A stretch of 64,000 nt of DNA from JACVRW01 sp963751105. GTDB taxonomy: Bacteria > Actinomycetota > Thermoleophilia > Solirubrobacterales > Thermoleophilaceae. Positions 7,877 to 16,227 of the stretch are shown here, one piece after another. The position numbers and the translations under genes were made by a program. The notes under the pieces are model-generated. The model had not been told where the DNA came from. It saw only the letters and a program-made list of their open reading frames with translations, and did no database searches. The stretch covers positions 558,001 to 622,000 of the forward strand of contig CAVVTG010000001.1 in the NCBI GenBank assembly GCA_963751105.1, in the 5' to 3' direction. Every line of letters starts with the position of its first letter. Position 1 is the first letter of the stretch.

Positions 7877-9598
7877 ATGCGCAACGCCGAGATAGCGGAG
7901 GCCTTCGAGGAGCTGGCCAGCCTGTACGAGCTGGACGGCGCGGTGGTCTACCGCGTGGTGGCCTACCGCAACGCCGCGAAGGCGATCCGCGAGTCGGGCG
8001 TGTCGGTGGAGGAGATGGCTCGTTCGGGACGGGTCGAGGAGCTTTCGGGCGTGGGCAAGACCATCGCCGAGAAGATCGACGCGCTGCTCGAGACCGGCTC
8101 GATCCCTTCCGCCGACAAGCTCAAGGCGAAGATTCCCGCGGGCCTGGTGGAGATCACCCGCATCCCGGGTCTCGGGCCCAAGCGGGTCAAGCTGCTCCAC
8201 GACAGCCTCGGCGTGAGCTCGCTCGACGACCTGCGCAGGGCAGCCGAGGACGGGCGGCTCAAGGACGTGCCCGGTTTCGGCGAGAAGGCCGAAGAGAACG
8301 TCATGGCCACGTTGGCGGCCGGCGCCGACGGCCGGCCGAAGGAGCGCATGGTGCTCTCCAAAGCTCTGGTGGCGGGTGAGGAGATGGTGGCGGCCCTGCG
8401 CGAGCACCCGGCCGCGCTCCGCGTGGAGCTAGCCGGCAGCGCCCGCCGCCGCGCCGACACCGTCAAGGACCTGGACATCGTGGCGGCGTCGAGCGATCCC
8501 GCCGCCCTGTCGAAGGCCTTCACCGAGCTCGAGGCCATCGACGTGGTGGGCAGCTCAGGCGAGGCAGGCGCCAAGGCGGTCACCCATTCCGGCCTGGCGG
8601 TGGACCTGCGCATCGTTCCCTCTGAGGCCTTCGGCAACCTGCTGCAGCACTTCACCGGATCGGGCAAGCACAACGAGGCGCTGCGCACCGAGGCGGTGAG
8701 GCGCGGGCTGCACGTGAGCGAGTACGGCGTCTCCGACGACGACAGCGGTCAGACCGAGGCGTTCACCACCGAGGAGGAGGTGTACGAGCGCCTGGGCATG
8801 GCCTACGTCGTGCCCGAGCTGCGCGAGAACAGGGGCGAGCTGGAGGCCGCCCGCCGCGGTGAGCTGCCCGACCTGATCGAGCTCGACGACCTGCGCGGCG
8901 ACCTGCACATGCACACGACGCTCTCGGACGGACGCAACAGCCTCGAGGAGATGGTCGAGGGGGCGCGCGAGCGCGGCTACGACTATCTGGCCATCACCGA
9001 CCACTCGGCCACGCACGGCTTCGGCGACGACGTCCCGCCCGACGCCCTGCGTGCCCGGATCGAGGAGATCCGCGGCCTCGAGGACCCGGGGATCGTGGTG
9101 CTGGCCGGCACGGAGACCAACGTCCTGCCCGACGGCAGCGTGGACTACGCCGACGACGTGCTGGCCGAGCTCGACTGGGTCGTGGCCAGCCTCCACACCT
9201 CCTTTCGCCTGTCCGAGAACGACCAGACCGAGCGCATGATGCGAGCCATGGAGAACCCGCTGGTGGACGTGATCGGCCACCCCACCGGCCGGCTGATCGG
9301 GCGTCGCGAGCCCTACGCCATCGACCTCGACCGCGTGATCGCGAAGGCGGTGGAGACCGGCACGTTCCTCGAGATCAACAGCAACCCCGACCGCCGCGAC
9401 CTGAACGACGTCTACGCACGCGCCGCGGCGGAGGCCGGCGTGACGATCATGATCAACTCCGACTCACACGGCGTGGAGACGCTGGCGAACATCCGCTACG
9501 GGGTGTCGACCGCCCGCCGGGCCTGGCTGACCGCGGCCAACGTGGGCAACACGCGCCCGTGGGACGAGCTGCGGAAGCTGCGCAAGCGGGGGAAGTAG
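7877..9598 (+). CDS. polX: DNA polymerase X family protein with PHP domain
   Basis: 573 aa, repair polymerase with nuclease module. N-terminal helix-hairpin-helix units (LSGVGKTIAEKI and IPGLGPKRVKLL), then a Pol-beta-like nucleotidyltransferase core with GSARRRADTVKDLDIV (the DxD metal pair) and a third aspartate in LAVDLRIV. The C-terminal PHP phosphoesterase begins at DLHMHTTLSDG, with further metal ligands in ITDHSA and INSDSHG. All key residues look intact. The ATG at 7877 is the natural start (RNAEIAEAFEELASLYEL). Repair role in gap filling is known for the family; a link to the NHEJ genes at 23.7-26.9 kb is possible but not shown. Confidence 0.94.
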   Translation: MRNAEIAEAFEELASLYELDGAVVYRVVAYRNAAKAIRESGVSVEEMARSGRVEELSGVGKTIAEKIDALLETGSIPSADKLKAKIPAGLVEITRIPGLGPKRVKLLHDSLGVSSLDDLRRAAEDGRLKDVPGFGEKAEENVMATLAAGADGRPKERMVLSKALVAGEEMVAALREHPAALRVELAGSARRRADTVKDLDIVAASSDPAALSKAFTELEAIDVVGSSGEAGAKAVTHSGLAVDLRIVPSEAFGNLLQHFTGSGKHNEALRTEAVRRGLHVSEYGVSDDDSGQTEAFTTEEEVYERLGMAYVVPELRENRGELEAARRGELPDLIELDDLRGDLHMHTTLSDGRNSLEEMVEGARERGYDYLAITDHSATHGFGDDVPPDALRARIEEIRGLEDPGIVVLAGTETNVLPDGSVDYADDVLAELDWVVASLHTSFRLSENDQTERMMRAMENPLVDVIGHPTGRLIGRREPYAIDLDRVIAKAVETGTFLEINSNPDRRDLNDVYARAAAEAGVTIMINSDSHGVETLANIRYGVSTARRAWLTAANVGNTRPWDELRKLRKRGK

Positions 9599-9612
9599 GG
9601 CGGTCCGCTCGG

Positions 9613-9740
9613 GCTGCGCTCCGTTCCGGCGTTGCGCGGCGCTTCGGAGTGCCCACGTTTGCTGGGGAAGGGGTCCCACCAAGGGGGGTTTTGACGCGCT
9701 GTTCGTCTATAGGGCGAACAAGTCGTCAGACCCCCCAGCC
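9613..9740. repeat. Intergenic repeat element, copy A
   Basis: This 125-bp segment begins 15 bases after the polX stop and matches copy B at 30463-30595. The left third (GCTGCGCTCCG..., GCGTTGCGCGGCGCTTCGG) is nearly identical in the two copies. The right 35 bases (9702-9736) are identical. Inverted repeats: outer arms 9683-9696 and 9724-9736 (GGGGGGT...TGACG / CGTCAGACCCCCC, one mismatch or insertion), and an inner hairpin GTTCG / CGAAC at 9701-9705 and 9715-9719 around TCTATAGGG. It lies between convergent genes, so it could also act as a two-way terminator. Confidence 0.8.
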
Positions 9741-9749
9741 CAACCCGCC

Positions 9750-10265
9750 TCACACCTCCACCGGCTCCACCTTGCGCAGCCCCGGCAGCCGCAGCAGCTG
9801 CGGACGTGCCAGTGGCGAGGTGCGGTCGAACCAGAACTCGACTCCGTCGCGGCCCTCCACCGCGGCGACTGCGGAGGACTGCTTTCGCCAGGTCAGCGCC
9901 ACCAGCAGGCAGTAGCCGGTGGCGATCGCCGGAACCTGGGGGAAGAAGAAGCCGATCACGAGGGAGGCGATCGTCAGCACGATCAGCGGCCAGAGGCGGT
10001 TGAACAGCACGGTGCCGGGCTCGAGCTCGGGCAGCGAGTTGGTCTTGCGTGCCCCGGCCAGCATGTCGGCGATACCCGGCGTGGCCATCGGGCGCCGGCC
10101 CATCCAGAGACCGGCCAGGGTGGCCAGGCACCACCAGATCGCGGCCACGTAGGCCAGCGTGTTGGTGTCCTCGCCGGCCGCCCCGGCCACCGACACCACG
10201 GCGAGAGCGGTGGCGGCGCCGCCGAACAGGATCACGGCCACGCGCAGGAAGTCTCGGAACCTCAC
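9750..10265 (-). CDS. Membrane protein, unknown
   Basis: 171 aa with four likely transmembrane helices in two pairs (about 8-30, 38-55, then 90-107 and 110-125), separated by a polar loop with GMADMLAGARKT-like character. The C-terminus (about 130-171) is soluble and contains DGVEFWFDRTSPLARPQLLRL. I do not recognise a family. It overlaps the end of the trehalose phosphatase gene by 4 bases, so the two are probably translated together. Confidence 0.72.
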   Translation of the reverse strand: MRFRDFLRVAVILFGGAATALAVVSVAGAAGEDTNTLAYVAAIWWCLATLAGLWMGRRPMATPGIADMLAGARKTNSLPELEPGTVLFNRLWPLIVLTIASLVIGFFFPQVPAIATGYCLLVALTWRKQSSAVAAVEGRDGVEFWFDRTSPLARPQLLRLPGLRKVEPVEV

Positions 10266-11074
10266 TGCTCGGCGAGCGCGACGAGCACCTTGGCGAAGCC
10301 GTCCACGCCGTCCACCACCACGTCCGCACGCTCGACGATCGCCGCGGGCCCCTCGTCCGAGCGCACGCCCACCCGCACCGCGTGGTCGAGCTTGCCCTCG
10401 GCCACCAGGGCATCGAGCGCGTCGAAGGCGTCGAGATCGGTGGCGTCGTCGCCGCCGTAGATGGCCGACCGCACTCCCGACCGCGTCACGAGATCTCTCA
10501 CCGCCTGGCCCTTGTCGATCCGGACGGGCGGTCTCACCTCCAGGACCTTGCGTCCCCAGTGGACCGAGAAGCCCGCCGCCTCGGCCTCATGGGCGAGCCC
10601 CTCGAGTTGCGTGCGGGCGCGGTCCTCGTCGGGTGCCCCGCGCCAGTGAAAGGCTGCGATCGGGCCCTTGTCCTCGATTCGCACCCGCAGCGCGCGCAGC
10701 TCGCGCGTGTCGCGCTCGGACGCGAAGCGCCGCACCCGTTTCTCCCAGCTCTTGAAGGCCGGCACGACGCGCGGTGTGGACGAGCCGGGCTCGAGCAGCT
10801 CCGCGCCGTGCGAGCCGGCGTACGCGATCCCGCCCACTCCCACCAGCCGGCGGACGTCGGCCACCGCCCGGCCGGAGATACAGGCCACGCAGCCGTAGCG
10901 GCGGGCCAGGCGACCGAGCAGCACGGAGGTCTCCTCGCGCACGTGGGCGTCCTCGGCGCGGCCGACGATCGGCGCGAGCACACCGTCCACGTCCGAGAAC
11001 ACGGCAGCGGCCGGGGGATCGTCGGTGAGAGGCTTGACGGCCTCGGCCAGAGTGTCGCCGGGAGGAGCGGGCAC
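10262..11074 (-). CDS. otsB: Trehalose-6-phosphate phosphatase
   Basis: Removes phosphate from trehalose 6-phosphate, the last step of OtsAB trehalose synthesis. 270 aa HAD-superfamily protein: motif I SDVDGVLAPI with nucleophile D28 and D30, a CISGRAVADVRRLVG motif II region, and motif IV as YGGDDATDLDAF near residue 215. Length is normal for OtsB. No otsA is in the window. The 4-base overlap with the downstream membrane protein gene suggests one operon. Confidence 0.9.
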   Translation of the reverse strand: MPAPPGDTLAEAVKPLTDDPPAAAVFSDVDGVLAPIVGRAEDAHVREETSVLLGRLARRYGCVACISGRAVADVRRLVGVGGIAYAGSHGAELLEPGSSTPRVVPAFKSWEKRVRRFASERDTRELRALRVRIEDKGPIAAFHWRGAPDEDRARTQLEGLAHEAEAAGFSVHWGRKVLEVRPPVRIDKGQAVRDLVTRSGVRSAIYGGDDATDLDAFDALDALVAEGKLDHAVRVGVRSDEGPAAIVERADVVVDGVDGFAKVLVALAEQ

Positions 11075-11094
11075 GCGCCGTAGTATGCCCCGCG

Positions 11095-11451
11095 ATGTCG
11101 TCCAGGCCGCTTCGCCTCGCCGCCATCGCCACCGCGGCGGGCGCCTTCTCCGGCCTCTTCGGGGTGGGCGGGGGAACCATCATCGTGCCCCTGCTCGTGC
11201 TGTGGCTCGGCTATGGCCAGAAGGAGGCCACCGGCACGTCGCTGGCGGCGATCATCGTGATCGGGCTGCTGGCCGCGGCCGCCCAGGCCCTCTACGGCAA
11301 CGTCGACCTCTGGCTGGGGCTCCTCGTTTCCCTGCCCGCCATCGCCGGGGTCACGGCCGGCACGGCGCTGCAACAGCGTCTCTCCGAGCGCGCGGTGGCC
11401 GCCGCGTTCGTGGCCCTGCTGCTGGCCTCGGCCGCGGTGCTCATCTTCTGA
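11095..11451 (+). CDS. TauE/SafE-family permease, N-terminal-type half
   Basis: 118 aa with about four transmembrane helices and the family hallmark GLFGVGGGTIIVPLLVLWLG near residues 20-40. A full TauE/SafE (DUF81) transporter has two such halves in one chain of about 250 aa. Here the stop TGA overlaps the ATG of a second half-length gene (TGATG), so the pair would be made in equal amounts and assemble as a heterodimer. Substrate unknown; the family includes sulfite, sulfoacetate and other organic anion exporters. Confidence 0.85.
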   Translation: MSSRPLRLAAIATAAGAFSGLFGVGGGTIIVPLLVLWLGYGQKEATGTSLAAIIVIGLLAAAAQALYGNVDLWLGLLVSLPAIAGVTAGTALQQRLSERAVAAAFVALLLASAAVLIF

Positions 11452-11825
11452 TGGATGCGGTCGAGCTCACCGGTCTGCTGGCGCTCGGCTTTGCCGCCGG
11501 CGTGGCCGGTGGTCTCCTCGGTGTGGGTGGCGGGATCCTCTTCGTGCCCGCGCTGGTGGTGTTCGCGGGACTCACCCAGATCGAGGCCGTGGCCACGTCG
11601 CTGGTGGCCGTGGTCCTGGTGGCCGTCGTGGGCACCTGGCGCCAGCACGGGTACGGCAACGTCCGCCTGCGCGACGGCCTGGTCATCGGCGTGCTCTCTC
11701 CGATCGGCGTGCTGGTGGGGGTGGTCCTGGCCAATGCCGTTCCCGAGCGGGCGCTCGAGCTGTCGTTCGCTGCCCTGCAGCTGCTGGTGGCGTGGCAACT
11801 CGCGGGGAAGGCGGGACTGCGCTAG
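11451..11825 (+). CDS. TauE/SafE-family permease, C-terminal-type half
   Basis: 124 aa starting inside the stop codon of the previous gene. It carries its own copy of the hallmark (GGLLGVGGGILFVPALVVFA) followed by QIEAVATSLVAVV, so both halves hold the same repeat unit with four predicted helices. No frameshift is needed to explain the split: each half has its own start and stop. See the previous entry for role. Confidence 0.85.
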   Translation: MDAVELTGLLALGFAAGVAGGLLGVGGGILFVPALVVFAGLTQIEAVATSLVAVVLVAVVGTWRQHGYGNVRLRDGLVIGVLSPIGVLVGVVLANAVPERALELSFAALQLLVAWQLAGKAGLR

Positions 11826-11835
11826 GTTGCGTTCA

Positions 11836-12168
11836 GTGGAGATTCTCGAGGTCGTCAGCGATGGCGCGGACGAGCAGGTGACCATCTCCCTGAAGGGGGA
11901 GCTGGACCTGTCCACCGTGGGCAAGGTCGAGGAGGAACTGCGCCGTGTGGAGGCCATCGAGGCCTCGGTCGTGGTGCTCGACCTTTCCGGTCTGACCTTC
12001 CTCGACTCGACCGGCCTGCGGGCGGTCATCACCGCCGATGAGCGGGCGCGCGAACAGGGCCGGCGGTTCGTGGTAGTCAAGGGCCCCGGCGCGGTCCAGC
12101 GGGTGTTCTCGATCACGCGCCTCGAGGAGCGCCTGGAGATGGTCGACGACGGTTCCAGCGTGGCTTAG
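11836..12168 (+). CDS. STAS-domain anti-sigma factor antagonist
   Basis: 110 aa single STAS domain of the SpoIIAA/RsbV type: EILEVVSDGADEQVTISLKGELDLSTV at the start and the phosphorylation loop LDSTGL with Ser58. In this family the unphosphorylated form binds an anti-sigma kinase and frees the sigma factor; a partner kinase would inactivate it at Ser58. No RsbW-like kinase is adjacent. The next gene, 33 bases on, encodes a sigma-70 factor, but a functional link is inference. GTG at 11836 is chosen; TTG 11827 is possible. Confidence 0.88.
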   Translation: MEILEVVSDGADEQVTISLKGELDLSTVGKVEEELRRVEAIEASVVVLDLSGLTFLDSTGLRAVITADERAREQGRRFVVVKGPGAVQRVFSITRLEERLEMVDDGSSVA

Positions 12169-12201
12169 GGGCGGCGCCGTGGGCGAGGCAGAGTCTCCGT
12201 C

Positions 12202-13260
12202 ATGAGCGTCGCGGAGCTGAGCGCCCGTCCAGAGGTCGCGTCGCTGGTCGGTCGCGGTGAGGAGAGCGGCTGCGTCAATCTCTCCGAGCTGGACGAGCTC
12301 GCGCAGGCGCTCGAGCTGCTGGACGACGACATCGAGGCGCTGGAGGATCTGCTCGAGGCCAAGGGCATCGATCTCTCCGACGACTGCGGCCGGCCCGCGG
12401 TGGAGCCCACGAGCTTTCGCAACGGCGAGCTGGCGGCGGCCACCACGGACGCCCTGCAGCTGTTCCTGAACGAGATCCGGCGCTATCCGCTGCTCACGGC
12501 GGATGAGGAGATCGAGCTGGCGAAGCGCATCGAGCAGGGGGACCTGGCGGCCAAGGAGCGCATGATCAACTCGAACCTCCGCCTCGTGGTCTCGATCGCC
12601 AAGAAGTACCAGGGCCAGGAGCTGTCGCTGCTCGATCTGATCCAGGAGGGCATCTTCGGACTGATCAGGGCCGCCGAGAAGTTCGACTGGCGGAAGGGCT
12701 ACAAGTTCTCCACCTACGCCACCTTCTGGATCCGCCAGGCCATCCAGCGCGGGCTCGCCAACAAGGCACGGACGATCCGCATCCCCGTCCACATCGGCCA
12801 GCGCGAGCGCAAGATCGTGCGCACCGAGCGCGAGCTGCAGGCCCGGCTGGGACGCGAGCCCTCGGACGAAGAGATCGCCACGGCGGCCGAGCTGCCGCTC
12901 ACGCAGGTCGAGGAGGTGCGCGAGGCGGCTCGCACGGTCACGAGCCTCGATCGCCCGGTGGGCGAGGAGGGCGACACCCGCCTGGGCGACCTGCTCGAGG
13001 GCGACACCCCGCCTCCCGACCAGGAGGTGGAGCTGAGCCTCAGCGAGGAGCTCCTGCGGCAGACCATCGAAGAGCTGCCCGACAACGAGCAGCAGGTGAT
13101 CCGCCTGCGCTACGGCATCGACGGAGAGGACCCCAAGCCGCTGCGCGAGACCGGTCGCCGCCTCGGGCTATCGGCCGAGCGCGTGCGGCAGCTGGAGTCG
13201 AAGGCGCTGAAGCGGCTGGCGCTCCGGCGCGAGCTGGAAGCCCTTCGTCACGTGGCCTGA
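12202..13260 (+). CDS. RNA polymerase sigma factor, RpoD/SigA-like (group 1 or 2)
   Basis: 352 aa. Region 1.2 about 83-115 (LQLFLNEIRRYPLLTADEEI), region 2 about 120-190 with NLRLVVSIAKKYQGQELSLL and FSTYATFWIRQAIQR, region 3 about 195-270, region 4 about 280-345 ending with a complete HTH (LRETGRRLGLSAERVRQLES). The N-terminal 80 residues are acidic and have no clear match. TFWIRQ instead of the TWWIRQ of most housekeeping factors leans toward a group 2 factor. Its 3' end overlaps the convergent amidohydrolase gene by 13 bases. Confidence 0.92.
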   Translation: MSVAELSARPEVASLVGRGEESGCVNLSELDELAQALELLDDDIEALEDLLEAKGIDLSDDCGRPAVEPTSFRNGELAAATTDALQLFLNEIRRYPLLTADEEIELAKRIEQGDLAAKERMINSNLRLVVSIAKKYQGQELSLLDLIQEGIFGLIRAAEKFDWRKGYKFSTYATFWIRQAIQRGLANKARTIRIPVHIGQRERKIVRTERELQARLGREPSDEEIATAAELPLTQVEEVREAARTVTSLDRPVGEEGDTRLGDLLEGDTPPPDQEVELSLSEELLRQTIEELPDNEQQVIRLRYGIDGEDPKPLRETGRRLGLSAERVRQLESKALKRLALRRELEALRHVA

Positions 13261-14375
13261 GGCACGGGCACGTCGGGCGTGCGGGCCAGCACCGCGGCGG
13301 CCACGATGAACTGGATGCCCGGCGCGAAGCGGGCCGGGCGCTCGTGCTCGGCCGGGGAGTAGGCCTCGCGCTCGTCGAGCAGAACGAGGATCGACTCGCA
13401 CACCGGAGCCTGCGGGGCGTCGTCGCCCACGCCGCAGGCCAGGCGGGCGAGCGCCAGGACCTCCGTCGGCTCGACGCCCTGGAACATCTGCCCGAGGCCG
13501 CTCATGAGAAAGGCGTAGACGCGCTCGAGCAGGGGATCGCGCGAGAGCCGGTCGATACCGGGAGCCGGCCCCAGATCCAGAGGCTCCTCACCCTCCACCA
13601 GCCGCATGGCCTGGCCGCCGAGCACGCCGTGGAGCTGATCGGCGTCGAGGCCCACCTGAAGGGCGTGGCGCAGCGTGGCGGTGGCGCCCCAGGCCGGGGA
13701 GCTGTAGGGAGCGTCGCTGGCCATCAGCACCTGGCCGGGCGGCACCAGCGCCAGCAGCGCCTGGATGTCGGACGCCGACCACCAGGCCGTGTCGAAGAAC
13801 AGGTTGGGGAGCTCGCGGGCGTCGCGCCAGATCCAGGCCAGGTCGGAGATCCCGGCGTGCGCGAGGATCAGCCTCATCCCCGGGTGCTCGGTGCAGGCCT
13901 CCACGGCGTGCCGGCCCAGTGCCGGGATGCCGCGACCGGCATGGCACAGGACGGGCAGATGACGCTCGCCGGCGAGGGCGTACACGGGCGCCAGCCCGGG
14001 GTGGTCGAGGCCGAAGTGCTCCGCGCGGGGGTGCAGCTTGATCCCGCGGGCACCGGCGTCGAGGGCGCGCTCGGCCTCGGCCAGCGCATCGTCGTGCGGG
14101 TCGAGGCGGCAGAAGGGCACCAGCCGCCCGTCCGACGCCTCCGCCTCCCTGAGCACCATGTCGTTGGCCGCCGGGTAGCCGTCCGGCTCCTGCATGGGAA
14201 ACACGAGCGCCCGGCCGTCGATGTGCTCGAGCGCCTCCACCAGCTCCTCGCGCGAACAGCGGTAGCCGTCCGGGTCGTTGGAGCCGAGGTGGGTGTGGGC
14301 ATCGACGAGCGACAGCCCCTCGACCTCGGAGCGCAGGCGATCGAGCCAGGGCAGAATGCCGTCGTCGGAGATCAC
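13248..14375 (-). CDS. Amidohydrolase-2 family metal-dependent hydrolase
   Basis: 375 aa TIM-barrel hydrolase. Metal-binding HxH is in VDAHTHLG (H27, H29). Further candidates are GIKLHPR, VLCHAG, LILAHAG and the late aspartate in VLMASDAPYSS. About 80 C-terminal residues extend beyond the barrel and are helical (LSRDPLLERVYAFLMSGLG). Substrate is not readable; relatives include decarboxylases and lactonases. The gene stands alone, tail to tail with the sigma factor. Confidence 0.83.
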   Translation of the reverse strand: MISDDGILPWLDRLRSEVEGLSLVDAHTHLGSNDPDGYRCSREELVEALEHIDGRALVFPMQEPDGYPAANDMVLREAEASDGRLVPFCRLDPHDDALAEAERALDAGARGIKLHPRAEHFGLDHPGLAPVYALAGERHLPVLCHAGRGIPALGRHAVEACTEHPGMRLILAHAGISDLAWIWRDARELPNLFFDTAWWSASDIQALLALVPPGQVLMASDAPYSSPAWGATATLRHALQVGLDADQLHGVLGGQAMRLVEGEEPLDLGPAPGIDRLSRDPLLERVYAFLMSGLGQMFQGVEPTEVLALARLACGVGDDAPQAPVCESILVLLDEREAYSPAEHERPARFAPGIQFIVAAAVLARTPDVPVPQAT

Positions 14376-14402
14376 GGCCGGTGAGACTAACGCGAGCCCG
14401 GC

Positions 14403-15269
14403 TCAGTCGAGACCGTGTTCCAGCGCGCCCTTGACTCCGGCGTCCAGGGCGTTGAGGCGGTAGAGCGCGAGCGCCTCGGCCGAGCGGAAGCGGCGGCCGG
14501 GCAGCGAGTCGGCGCCGTGGTGACCGAGGATGCAGTGGGCGACGGCGTTGAGCCGGTCTCGCGGAAACGCGTCCAGGCGGCCCGCCCGTTCGGTGACCAG
14601 CTGCTGGCCGAGCACGAGATGACCCACCAGTGCCCCGGCCTCGCTCTGCGCGATCTCCGCCCCGAGCTCGAACTCGAGGATCTTGCCGGCGTCGTGCAGG
14701 ATCGCCGCGCAGGTGAGCAGATCGCTGTCGAGCCGGGGATGGAGGATGCAGGTCTCGACCGCGAGGGTGGCCACCGCCACGGTGTGCTCGATCAGCCCTC
14801 CCAGGTATGCGTGGTGGCCGGAGCGGGTGCAGGGCGCGCGGCGAAATGCCGCGCGAAAGGCCTCGTCGCCCATGAAGCTCTCGAGCAGCGCGCGCAGATG
14901 CGGGTCGTACACCTCGCGCGCGAGATGCTCCAGAAAGCCCTCGAGCTCGTTCATGTCCCGGTAGGCCACGGGCAGGAACTCGGCCGGGTCCGCGCCGCTT
15001 CCCTCCGCGCGCCGTATCGCCTTCAGGTCCACCTGGAGCTGGTCGCGAAAGCGCTCCACCCGGCCCTCCACGGCCACCAGGTCGCCGCGCTCGAACTGGC
15101 CGGCGAGGAAGTCCGCATCGCGGAAGGCCCGCCCGGGAATCGCCCCCGTGCGGTCGCGCAGCTCCACCGCCAGGTAGGGGCTCCCGTTACGCGCCGTGAG
15201 CCGGTCCTTGCGCGTGCAGGCGTACACGCCGTCGACCTCGCCCCCGGCTCTCAGCTCGGCGACCGTCAT
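14403..15269 (-). CDS. OB-fold/HD-domain 3'-5' exoribonuclease-like protein (YhaM type)
   Basis: 288 aa from ATG 15269 (MTVAELRAGGEVDGVYACTRK). Residues 1-90 look like an OB-fold nucleic acid-binding domain (YLAVELRDRTGAIPGRAFRDA, then GDLVAVEGRVERFRDQLQ). The HD domain lies about 140-260, with HHAYLGGLIEHTVAVA, ILHDAGK and HCILGHHG supplying metal ligands. This order matches YhaM/CBF1 nucleases that trim RNA or ssDNA from the 3' end. Downstream of the amidohydrolase on the same strand is free sequence, so it is probably cotranscribed with that gene. Confidence 0.85.
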   Translation of the reverse strand: MTVAELRAGGEVDGVYACTRKDRLTARNGSPYLAVELRDRTGAIPGRAFRDADFLAGQFERGDLVAVEGRVERFRDQLQVDLKAIRRAEGSGADPAEFLPVAYRDMNELEGFLEHLAREVYDPHLRALLESFMGDEAFRAAFRRAPCTRSGHHAYLGGLIEHTVAVATLAVETCILHPRLDSDLLTCAAILHDAGKILEFELGAEIAQSEAGALVGHLVLGQQLVTERAGRLDAFPRDRLNAVAHCILGHHGADSLPGRRFRSAEALALYRLNALDAGVKGALEHGLD

Positions 15270-15318
15270 CGAGGTCAACTGTGATGTCGGGCTCGGACGT
15301 CGGGTACCGTGAACCGGG

Positions 15319-16209
15319 ATGAGTGACGTCATCTGGAACGAGCGACCGCGGCTGCGAAAGCCGATCCTGGTCTGCGCCTTCAAGGGCTGGAACGACGCCG
15401 GCGAGGCGGCCTCGGCGGCGCTCTCGTTCATCCGCGGCTCGTTCGACGCCAATGACGTGGCCCAGATCGATCCCGAGGAGTACTACGACTTCACCGCGGT
15501 GCGCCCGACAGTGAAGCTCACCGACGGACGCCAGCGCGAGATGGACTGGCCCGACAACTCGTTCGCGGCGGCCGAGGTCCAGGGCGCGGACCGGGACCTG
15601 ATCATGATCGAGGGCGTGGAGCCGTCGCTGCGCTGGCGGCGCTTCACGGAGAACGTGATCGCCGCCGCCCGGGAGCTCGACGTGAGCATGATCATCACCC
15701 TGGGCGCCCTGCTCGCCGACGTGCCCCACAGCCGGCCAGTGTCGATCACCGGCATCGGGTCGAGTGCCTCGCTGGTGGAGCGGCTCGGCTTCGAGCCCCC
15801 CAGCTACGAGGGGCCCACCGGGATCGTGGGCGTGCTGCAGAACGCGTTTGCCGAGGAGGGCGTGGACTCCGTGAGCCTGTGGGCGTCGGTGCCTCATTAC
15901 GTGGCCGCCTCGCCCAACCCGAAGGTCGCGCTCGCCCTGGTGCGCGGCTTCGAGGGCATCGCCGGCGTGGCCGTCGACGCGGCCGAGCTCGAGTCGGCCG
16001 CCGAGGACTACGAGCGCCAGGTCAGCGCGGCCGTGGCCAGCGATCCCGAGGTCAAGGCGTTCGTCGAGCGCCTCGAGACCCAAGCCGACGAGGTGGAGGC
16101 GGAGAATCCCCCCGACGAGGAGAGCCTGCCCTCGGCGGACACGATCGCCCGGGACTTCCAGCGTTTCCTGCGCCAGCGCGGTCCCGAGGAGCCGGGCCGC
16201 GGTTCCTGA
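15319..16209 (+). CDS. PAC2-family protein
   Basis: 296 aa matching the PAC2 (proteasome assembly chaperone 2-like) family common in actinobacteria: RKPILVCAFKGWNDAGEAAS at 13-33, the WPDNSF segment, and GALLADVPHSRPVSITGIGSS in the middle. The C-terminal 70 residues are acidic and helical. Family members associate with proteasome-containing bacteria, but no proteasome gene is in this window. Divergent from the YhaM-like gene with 49 bases between starts. Confidence 0.88.
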   Translation: MSDVIWNERPRLRKPILVCAFKGWNDAGEAASAALSFIRGSFDANDVAQIDPEEYYDFTAVRPTVKLTDGRQREMDWPDNSFAAAEVQGADRDLIMIEGVEPSLRWRRFTENVIAAARELDVSMIITLGALLADVPHSRPVSITGIGSSASLVERLGFEPPSYEGPTGIVGVLQNAFAEEGVDSVSLWASVPHYVAASPNPKVALALVRGFEGIAGVAVDAAELESAAEDYERQVSAAVASDPEVKAFVERLETQADEVEAENPPDEESLPSADTIARDFQRFLRQRGPEEPGRGS

Positions 16210-16227
16210 CGGCTGCTTCTCGGCCGG

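Noticed and set aside
9701..9719. GTTCG...CGAAC as an SOS (LexA) box
   Set aside because: Known actinobacterial boxes read CGAAC-N4-GTTCG, the opposite orientation; the spacing here is also wrong.
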